A DNA stretch of 20,400 bases, from assembly GCA_019235595.1 (NCBI GenBank), contig JAFAKI010000396.1, positions 1 through 20,400 of the forward strand. The letters are read 5' to 3'. Origin of the DNA: Mucilaginibacter sp. GTDB taxonomy: Bacteria > Bacteroidota > Bacteroidia > Sphingobacteriales > Sphingobacteriaceae. The notes under the pieces were generated by a model that made no database searches, had not been told where the DNA came from, and saw only the letters and a list, made by a program, of their open reading frames with translations. Position 1 is the stretch's first letter. Every line of letters begins with the position of its first letter. The translations under genes were made by a program, and so were the position numbers. This document shows positions 14,668 through 20,400 of this stretch, piece by piece.

Positions 14668-15740
14668 TTAGGCGATAGTGCCTTCCTTCAGCTTTTCAGC
14701 ATTTTCAGCAAACTGTAGTGCTTCCAGTATTTCCTGTATGTCACCGTTCATTACACCAGGTAAGTTATACATGGTAAGGCTGATACGGTGTTCTGTAACG
14801 CGCCCCTGTGGATAGTTGTAGGTGCGTACTTTAGCCGAACGGTCACCGGTTGATACCATGGTTTTACGTTTTTTGGAGATATCTTCCAGGTGCTTTTGCA
14901 GCTCCACTTCGTATATCCTTGAACGTAATACCTGTAAGGCTTTATCGTAGTTTTTTAATTGAGATTTCTGGTCCTGACACTGTGCAATTATACCGGTTGG
15001 TATGTGGGTCAATCGAACTGCCGAATAGGTAGTATTTACCGATTGTCCGCCTGGTCCGGATGCACAGAAAAGGTCTTTTCGGATATCACTTGGATTTAGT
15101 TCTATATCAAACTCATCTGCCTCCGGCAATACGACCACGCTGGCTGCTGAGGTATGTACACGACCCTGGGTTTCGGTATCCGGCACGCGTTGTACGCGAT
15201 GTACACCCGATTCATATTTTAAGGTCCCGTAAGCATCTTCTGCCAGTACGTTGAAAACAATTTCCTTATAACCGCCGGCTGTGCCTTCAGTGTAGTCAAC
15301 CAGTTCGGTTTTCCAGCCGCGTTTTTCGCAATAACGCATATACATGCGGTAAGGTCACCCGCAAAAAGAGCAGCTTCGTCACCACCCGTACCACCACGGA
15401 TTTCCACAATCGCATGTTTGGCATCTTCCGGCTCCTTAGGGATCAGCATCAAACGGATCTCTTCTTCCTTCTCGTCCTGTTTTACCAGCAATTCATCCAG
15501 TTCACCTTTAGCCATTTCGCGGAAATCTTCATCCTTCTCGGTGGCCAATATCTCTTTGTTGGTTTCAATATTGCTGATGATGTTGCGGTAGATATAATAT
15601 TCGTCCACAATTTTAGCAAGGTCTTTATATTCCTTGTTCAGCTGCGCAAAACGCTTCATGTCCGACATTACATCGGGGCTGCTCAACTCGGCCTCTACAT
15701 CTTTCCAACGCTGGTGGATCGCTTCTAACTTTTCTAACAT
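14668..15740 (-). pseudogene. prfA: Peptide chain release factor 1, interrupted by a one-base frameshift
   Basis: RF1 reads UAA and UAG stops and releases the finished peptide. The reading is split: 15740 to about 15353 codes for the N-terminal half (MLEKLEAIHQRW to RGGTGGDEAALFAGDL). The rest continues in another frame from about 15350 (RMYMRYCEKRGW to the stop at 14668). Later landmarks are VHRVQRVPDTETQGRVHTSA, the RF1 PxT recognition region, and the catalytic SGPGGQSVNTTYSAVRL. Adding one base in the AA at 15351-15352 restores GDLYRMY and gives 1074 bases, 357 residues, the normal RF1 length. AGAAAGG before the ATG supports the start. Because RF1 is normally essential, a sequencing or assembly error is more likely than a true loss. 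The two halves are not separate genes. Confidence 0.93.
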
Positions 15741-15845
15741 AGTTTTATGCCTTTCTGCCGTGGTTTCAAACTTTCAGCAAAAAATCGCACAAAGGTACGA
15801 AATTTTGAAGATATTTTTTAAGGCCGTTGTCTTCGTATCAGGTTA

Positions 15846-16613
15846 TTACACAGCCGCTACAATCGGACTTTCAAAATGTTTAAGGAGGAGTTCCTGCCCA
15901 TCGAACTCCGCGTAAGAGAATGTTTTTACCCACTCGCCCAGGTTTACGTAGCGGCTTTTTTCATTCAGAATAACGTCCATTGTTTTATGGCGATGGCCGA
16001 ATATCAGGTAATCAAAATATTTGGTTGTCAGCAGATCATCGCAAAAAGTTACCAGCCATTCATGCTGACCAGGTTTCAGGTTTTCATTCTTTTCACCGGC
16101 GATGCGGCTATGGCTGGACCAGTAATTGGCGATGCCTACACCCAGGTTTGGATGTATCCGCGCAAATAACCATTGGCAAAACGAACTGCGGAAGAACTTC
16201 TTCAGGATTTTGTATTTAGCATCTCCTGGCCCCAGGCCGTCACCGTGATGCAGGTAAAACTTCTTGCCATTGCGCTCTATTTCCAGCTCGTTACTGATAA
16301 TCACAGCGCCAAACTCCTTTGGGAAATAATCGAACATCCACATATCGTGATTGCCCTTGAACATATAAATTTTGATGCCGGAATCGGCCAATTGAGCCAA
16401 TTTGCCTAAAAAACGTATGTAGCCTTTTGGAACTACAGTTTTGTATTCGAACCAAAAATCGAATACATCGCCCATCAAAAATACTTCTGCGGCATCTGCC
16501 CTTATCATATCCAGCCAACGTATCAAACGGTCTTCCCGCTCGCGACTGGCGGCATAACTTATAGCGCCCAAATGAATATCAGAAGCAAAGTAGAGTTTGT
16601 TGCGGGTCGACAT
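15846..16613 (-). CDS. lpxH: UDP-2,3-diacylglucosamine diphosphatase (LpxH-like metallophosphoesterase)
   Basis: In the lipid A pathway this enzyme hydrolyses UDP-2,3-diacylglucosamine to lipid X and UMP at the inner membrane face. The 255 residues carry the complete calcineurin-like metal set: D12 and H14 (SDIHLG), D49 (MGDVFDFWFEY), N88/H89 (KGNHDMW), H123 (LHHGDGLGPGD), and H207/H209 (FGHRHKT). The FDFWFEY and HHGDGLGPGD stretches are characteristic of the Bacteroidota LpxH-type proteins. Start: ATG at 16613, without a strong Shine-Dalgarno. prfA follows 105 bases downstream on the same strand. Related phosphoesterases of the same fold exist, so the exact substrate is a family-level call. 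Confidence 0.85.
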   Translation of the reverse strand: MSTRNKLYFASDIHLGAISYAASREREDRLIRWLDMIRADAAEVFLMGDVFDFWFEYKTVVPKGYIRFLGKLAQLADSGIKIYMFKGNHDMWMFDYFPKEFGAVIISNELEIERNGKKFYLHHGDGLGPGDAKYKILKKFFRSSFCQWLFARIHPNLGVGIANYWSSHSRIAGEKNENLKPGQHEWLVTFCDDLLTTKYFDYLIFGHRHKTMDVILNEKSRYVNLGEWVKTFSYAEFDGQELLLKHFESPIVAAV

Positions 16614-16736
16614 GTGCCCAAAAGTAAGGTATTGGGATGAAATGAGAAAGAGAGGGATTATTTCGGAATGCGGAAGTTCGATTGCGGAATTAATAATGGA
16701 TGTAATTTAATGTTGTAATGTCACATTATACTTCAA

Positions 16737-16771
16737 TATTTGATATTCGGTATTCATTATTCGATATTTAA
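16737..16771. repeat. Five tandem heptamers (TATTYNN) just upstream of a start codon
   Basis: The bases read TATTTGA, TATTCGG, TATTCAT, TATTCGA, TATTTAA in uninterrupted register, ending three bases before the ATG at 16775. Such a short tandem array in the 5' leader could change copy number by slippage and affect translation, but the copies have already diverged. Confidence 0.6.
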
Positions 16772-16774
16772 GAT

Positions 16775-17569
16775 ATGAACAGCGTCCTTCATATTCTCAA
16801 CGGCGATTCCACCGCATACAGCTTTAAAGATACCGGGCTTGATGGCGATATACTGGTTTGGCGTGAGGTGCTGTCGCAGGGGCCGTTGATTGAAGATATT
16901 TCGTCGGCAGCTTTTTGGGAAATGCGTTCCGAATGGATATGCAAAGGTTTGAATGAAACTCCTGAGAATTATCGAAAGAAGGTGATTGAGCCCCTAGAAA
17001 AGCTAAGTAATATTTATGATGAGATCACACTTTGGTTTGAGTTCGACCTGCATTGCCAGATCAATATGCTTGGGGTGATGGAAATGATGTTGAAACATAC
17101 TGATCTTTCAATACCAAAAATCTACTTAGTTTGTCCTGGTGAGTGTGCGGGTGTAGAAGACTTTCGGGGGATGGGCCAGCTAAACGGCAGCCAATTAGCG
17201 GTTTTGTATGACGACCGGCTCCGGCTTAATGATTGGGATTTTACTTTGGCTTCGCAAGCCTGGAAATTATATGTAAGCGGCGATGATATGGCTCTGGAAA
17301 AATGGATAAACGAAACCAATTTTTGGGGAAGCCTGCACCTGCTAAAACCTGCTTTGCTGGCACATCTGAAACGCGTCAGGGTAAATGATGCAGGTTTGAA
17401 TCACATTGAACAAACTCTCCTGGACATTTATAGCAGTGGCACCAGGGCCAAATATGCCATTTACGAAGCCTTCTGGAAAGCCGAAAAAATTTACGGCATG
17501 GGCGACCTGGAGATAGATATCTACCTGCGTTCGCTTGCCGACAAGAACCTGCTGGCTATGCCTACCTAG
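16775..17569 (+). CDS. DUF1835-domain protein of unknown function
   Basis: A 264-residue soluble protein. The N-terminal half has the DUF1835 pattern: VLHILNGDSTAY, then GDILVWREVLSQGPL (25-39), EITLWFEFDLHCQ (82-94) and a following region with the DFRGMGQLN stretch. The C-terminal half (~175-264) is helical and includes a WKLYVSGDD-type linker region. There is no signal peptide or membrane segment. The biochemical role of DUF1835 is not established, and no neighbour shares the strand or operon: the lpxH-like gene is divergent and the glycosidase convergent. The ATG at 16775 is directly preceded by the heptamer array. Confidence 0.82.
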   Translation: MNSVLHILNGDSTAYSFKDTGLDGDILVWREVLSQGPLIEDISSAAFWEMRSEWICKGLNETPENYRKKVIEPLEKLSNIYDEITLWFEFDLHCQINMLGVMEMMLKHTDLSIPKIYLVCPGECAGVEDFRGMGQLNGSQLAVLYDDRLRLNDWDFTLASQAWKLYVSGDDMALEKWINETNFWGSLHLLKPALLAHLKRVRVNDAGLNHIEQTLLDIYSSGTRAKYAIYEAFWKAEKIYGMGDLEIDIYLRSLADKNLLAMPT

Positions 17570-17599
17570 CCTAGTTATTAATTTGTTTTAAGTAAAATC

Positions 17600-17752
17600 C
17601 CCTCTTTTTTGCTTGCAAAAGAGAGGGTGGTCGAGCGAAGCAATGACCGGGTGAGTCGACTATACGAGCGGCATTACCGCAATGCATGACGGCTAGTTTA
17701 CTCCGACGACGCTAAGCTGGTCGACCTTCTCTTCCGTAAACGGAAAAGAGGG
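17600..17752. repeat. MITE-like repeat element with inverted ends, between convergent genes
   Basis: The left end CCCTCTTTTTT (17600-17610) forms an 11-bp hairpin with AAAAGAGAGGG (17617-17627), including one G-U pair. The right end contains TTCCG-TAAA-CGGAA followed by AAAAGAGGG, whose complement matches the left end. The middle holds further short hairpins (GGTC...GACC around 17630-17652, GCGG-CATTA-CCGC) and two GTCGAC sites. I recognise this composition as a type of interspersed repeat common downstream of genes in Mucilaginibacter/Pedobacter genomes, from memory only. It could serve as a two-way transcription stop. No protein is encoded. Confidence 0.55.
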
Positions 17753-17795
17753 AGAAGAAATTAATTTTTTTGTTGGATTATTATATTAGATCAAC

Positions 17796-19388
17796 CTACT
17801 GTGTAGTAGGGTAGGTGGTCGTTACCGAAACCGTCGGCGACGGGTCGCTTTCATTCTTCAGCCGGTCGAGCGAAGTGATCACATATAAATAAGTCTTTCC
17901 GCGCTGCACTGTCTTATCCTCATAAATCTGATCGGTGTTATACTGGATATGCAGGATATATTTCGGATCGTTCAGGTTAAATTTATCCGTGCTTTCAAAC
18001 CGGTATACTACGTAGCCATAAGCAGGGTCGCCATCCTGGGCCGTATCGGGCTTCATCCAGCTTAACCGCACGCTGTTGCCTGTGAATTTTGCAACCGGAT
18101 TTCTGGGCGCGTTTGGCGCAACCGAATCCAGCCAAAACATGGCAGGTGGCAGTGCCAGGTATTTATAAAAATGATTTTTTAGCGAATCGGTAAAACCATA
18201 GGCATTATGCATCAACGAATTATTGCTGAAAAATACGCTCCCCTCTACGCGTGCGTTGTTTCGCAGATATTTGATCTGGTTTGGCAACTCATACGGGTTC
18301 GTAAAAGCCCTCGACTTTGGCTCCAGTGCTCTATGAGCCCCGTGGCCGATATATAAATGGCGGTCATAAGTGTTATCACTCCACCAATCCACTAATTTAT
18401 TATAGTCCATCAGACGGTCGTTTGTAGAGCGATACAGTTGTGGTACAACATAGTCGATCCAGCCTTCTTTCATCCATTTACGGGCGTCGGCATACAATTC
18501 ATAGTAGGTTTCCAAAGCATGGGTATCTGACCCCGCCGGATTATGACTTTTATTAGCCCATACACCGAACGGACTGATACCGAATTTGAGATAGTATTTA
18601 TGGTCATGAATGCTATCGCCCAGCATTTTTATCAGCTGATTGACGTTATTACGCCGCCAGTCATTAACATCAGTAAAGTCGCCGCCGTAGGTTTTAAAAG
18701 TTTGAGCATCGTGTATTTGTTGACCTTCGATTTTATAGGGATAAAAGTAATCGTCCATGTGCACGCCATCAATGTCGTAGTTGTCTACCACGTTCAGGAT
18801 TACCTTTACAATGTAATCGCGCACCTGCGGTATCCCCGGATCGAACTGTTTGATGCCACCGTAAGTGAAGAACCAGCTGGGCTGCGTATTGGTAATATGG
18901 GTTGGAGTAAGCGCCCTGAAATTACTATCATAAGTCGCTCGATATGGATTAAACCAGGCATGTAGTTCGATGCCGCGTTTGTGACATTCTTCTATTGCAA
19001 ATTCGAGTGGATCAAAGCCTGCTGCAGGAGCCATACCTTGCTGTCCCATCAACCATTTCGACCACGGCTCCAGGCTTTTCGCATAAAAAGCATCCGCCGC
19101 GGGACGAACCTGGAACATCACTGCGTTAATTCCAATGCGCTGATCCTCGTCTAATATCGTTATAAGATCTTGCTTTTGCTGGTCAACAGATATATGGCCT
19201 GGTTTTGGCCAGTCGATATTTGCTATGGTAGCCACCCAAACTCCTCTGAACTCTCGTTTTGGCGCCATTTTCACTCTGATGGATGTGTCAATTACCACCT
19301 TAGACAACGTATCAACCTGTTGCGCATGAACATTTAGAAAGAAAACAACCAGTAATATAAAGTATATGAAATATTTGTAAATACGCAT
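17796..19388 (-). CDS. Secreted GHL10 (DUF187)-type glycosidase with C-terminal FN3-like domain
   Basis: A 530-residue exported protein. Residues 1-22 are a signal peptide ending in VHA-QQ. Residues ~46-360 match the glycosyl-hydrolase-like 10 (YngK) family: EFRGVWVATIANIDWP (46-61), MFQVRPAADAFY (91-102), GIELHAWFNPYR (139-150), the acidic DIDGVHMDDYFYP (205-217, D212/D213) and VVPQLYRS (314-321). Residues ~425-525 look like a fibronectin type III domain (PRNPVAKFTGNSVRLSW at the start, TYLYVITSLDRLKNESDPS near the end). It probably acts on a polysaccharide or peptidoglycan-linked glycan outside the cytoplasm; the exact substrate is not known. No lipobox or T9SS C-terminal signal is evident, so it is most likely periplasmic. 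Confidence 0.88.
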   Translation of the reverse strand: MRIYKYFIYFILLVVFFLNVHAQQVDTLSKVVIDTSIRVKMAPKREFRGVWVATIANIDWPKPGHISVDQQKQDLITILDEDQRIGINAVMFQVRPAADAFYAKSLEPWSKWLMGQQGMAPAAGFDPLEFAIEECHKRGIELHAWFNPYRATYDSNFRALTPTHITNTQPSWFFTYGGIKQFDPGIPQVRDYIVKVILNVVDNYDIDGVHMDDYFYPYKIEGQQIHDAQTFKTYGGDFTDVNDWRRNNVNQLIKMLGDSIHDHKYYLKFGISPFGVWANKSHNPAGSDTHALETYYELYADARKWMKEGWIDYVVPQLYRSTNDRLMDYNKLVDWWSDNTYDRHLYIGHGAHRALEPKSRAFTNPYELPNQIKYLRNNARVEGSVFFSNNSLMHNAYGFTDSLKNHFYKYLALPPAMFWLDSVAPNAPRNPVAKFTGNSVRLSWMKPDTAQDGDPAYGYVVYRFESTDKFNLNDPKYILHIQYNTDQIYEDKTVQRGKTYLYVITSLDRLKNESDPSPTVSVTTTYPTTQ

Positions 19389-19411
19389 CAGAAGGGCATT
19401 TTTAAAAAGTG

Positions 19412-19419
19412 CAAAGATA
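19412..19419 (-). promoter_or_regulatory. Candidate -7 box for the glycosidase gene
   Basis: The minus strand reads TATCTTTG, matching TAnnTTTG, 23 bases before the ATG at 19388. A matching TTTG box 19-21 bases upstream is not visible. The rest of the 344-base divergent gap (19389-19732) is very AT-rich, with long T and A runs. It must hold the promoter of the coiled-coil gene, but I could not pick a clear site. Confidence 0.35.
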
Positions 19420-19732
19420 TAAAACTCAAAAACCTGTTGCTTTATTATTAAATCAATTTATACTTAAGTGTTGCGTTTTTAGCTTTTTTGTACTTACATT
19501 TAAAGCAGATTTAGCTATGAATCGAAGCCAAGCGAATATGCAATGTCATAATTTTATCATTTTTTTGTTCAATAATTTTTAAGTTATAGTAAAACAATCT
19601 TGTTACAAATTTGTTGCCACAAAGAATATTTAATGCTAAACGTCAAAAACAAAATTTAAACGCTTGTTGGCTGTAGCACCACGTAAAACTAAACAGCCCT
19701 AATTAATTTAAAACTAAACACTAAAAACCGCC

Positions 19733-20400
19733 ATGGAAAATCAATCTGGACAGACGCCTAAAAAGAATTCTAACGTAATCTATTTTCTGATTGTTGTGGT
19801 TTTGGCTTTGTTGGGGACTGATGTATACCTGTATCTGCAAAAAAATAAATCTGATACAAAAATTATATATCAGGATGATGAAAGAAACCGCCTGAAGATC
19901 GAACTGGATAGTCTTGAAGCGCAAGTAGAACAGGCAAACACCGGCAAAGCAAAAATGACTGCCGCGATGAAAGCCAAGAATGATTCGCTCGAATCAAAGA
20001 TCAAAGTATTACGTGTGCAGCTGGCAAAAGGAAAACTGACCAAAGCTGAACTTGCAAAAGCCCAGGAAGATGTAAAACAACTCCGCTATTTTGTTACAAA
20101 ATACACTGCCGATATTGAAGAGCTGAAGAAGCAAAATACCAGTTTGTCCAACGAGCGGGATACGTTAAAGACGAACTTGGCGGCGTCCACTGCCAAAAAC
20201 ACCGACCTCACAAAACAAAACCAGGACCTGGACTCGAAGGTCAAGGTCGCATCCGTCTTAAAGCTGGCGCAGGCTAATGTCGTGGCCTACAAAATTAAGG
20301 GCAGTGGAAAAGAAGTAGATGTGACCCGTGCAAACCCTGCAAAGAAGATTAAAATTAACTTTACGGTGGCTGAAAACAGCATTGCTGAGAAACGCATGCA
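19733..20400 (+). CDS. Membrane-anchored coiled-coil protein, 3' end beyond the window
   Basis: An open frame from the ATG at 19733 runs off the end of the window (222 codons seen). After a short polar N-terminus (MENQSGQTPKKNS), one hydrophobic helix at about residues 15-34 (VIYFLIVVVLALLGTDVYLY) anchors it. From ~50 to ~170 the sequence is a long coiled coil rich in K, E, Q and A, with heptad spacing of L/I/V. A more globular part begins at ~172 (SVLKLAQANVVAYKIKG and onward). No catalytic motif is visible in the part seen. The long AT-rich leader suggests its own promoter. I recognise the layout (one helix, coiled coil, small C-terminal domain) from uncharacterised Bacteroidota proteins, and cannot name a function. 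Confidence 0.8.
   Translation, partial: MENQSGQTPKKNSNVIYFLIVVVLALLGTDVYLYLQKNKSDTKIIYQDDERNRLKIELDSLEAQVEQANTGKAKMTAAMKAKNDSLESKIKVLRVQLAKGKLTKAELAKAQEDVKQLRYFVTKYTADIEELKKQNTSLSNERDTLKTNLAASTAKNTDLTKQNQDLDSKVKVASVLKLAQANVVAYKIKGSGKEVDVTRANPAKKIKINFTVAENSIAEKRM

Noticed and set aside
14668..15345. Separate gene for a 225-residue release-factor-like protein
   Set aside because: It is the C-terminal part of RF1. The preceding frame supplies the N-terminal part, and one inserted base joins them at the normal length.
15345..15360. Programmed frameshift as in prfB
   Set aside because: That mechanism belongs to RF2 and needs an in-frame TGA and an upstream Shine-Dalgarno-like signal; neither is here.
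16737..16771. CRISPR-like array
   Set aside because: The units are seven bases, contiguous and diverged, without spacers.
18543..18965. A 140-residue plus-strand protein
   Set aside because: Antisense to the conserved core of the GHL10-type glycosidase; composition is that of a shadow frame.
19721..19924. A 67-residue minus-strand protein
   Set aside because: It overlaps the start and membrane helix of the plus-strand coiled-coil gene and lacks any recognisable feature.

Overview
The window looks like chromosomal DNA of a Bacteroidota member close to Mucilaginibacter or Pedobacter (family Sphingobacteriaceae). The basis is the gene content (an LpxH-type phosphoesterase for lipid A, a FIST/hybrid-kinase pair, a GntR regulator with a sugar-binding-protein-like C-terminus, a GHL10-type secreted glycosidase), the general lack of strong Shine-Dalgarno sites, and several TAnnTTTG boxes of the Bacteroidota -7 type. 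The genus is an inference from pattern recognition; no search was run.

Bases 1-5710 (+ strand) are the downstream part of an L-rhamnose catabolic operon. It holds the 3' end of a fused rhamnulose-1-phosphate aldolase/lactaldehyde dehydrogenase (rhaEW), rhamnose isomerase (rhaI), a rhamnulokinase-like FGGY kinase (rhaB), and the three-subunit Fe-S lactate oxidation complex lutA-lutB-lutC. From rhaI onward each start codon overlaps the preceding stop. Together the products would take L-rhamnose to dihydroxyacetone phosphate plus L-lactaldehyde, then L-lactate, then pyruvate. A convergent GntR-family regulator (5707-6732, -) shares its last four bases with lutC and is the obvious candidate rhamnose sensor.

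Bases 6754-9903 (- strand) hold a FIST-domain sensor protein followed by a soluble hybrid histidine kinase, ended by a hairpin terminator. Upstream of them is a compact transcription unit of about 157 nt. It has a consensus -7 box, a tRNA-like fold without an anticodon arm, a 22-codon ORF inside that fold, and a strong intrinsic terminator. This is the least explained part of the window.

Bases 10017-13302 (- strand) form a four-gene operon: a small basic exported protein, an outer-membrane barrel-like protein, an OmpR-type response regulator and a two-TM histidine kinase. It is an apparently self-contained envelope-sensing module with no recognised ligand.

Bases 13577-16613 (- strand) carry apbE (FAD:protein FMN transferase, without a visible signal peptide), prfA (release factor 1, broken by a one-base frameshift that is probably a sequence error because RF1 is essential) and an lpxH-like gene. 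A DUF1835 protein (16775-17569, +) is preceded by five tandem heptamers that end three bases before its ATG. A repeat with inverted ends (about 17600-17752) separates it from a convergent secreted GHL10-type glycosidase with a C-terminal FN3-like domain (17796-19388, -). The window ends inside a membrane-anchored coiled-coil protein (19733 onward, +).
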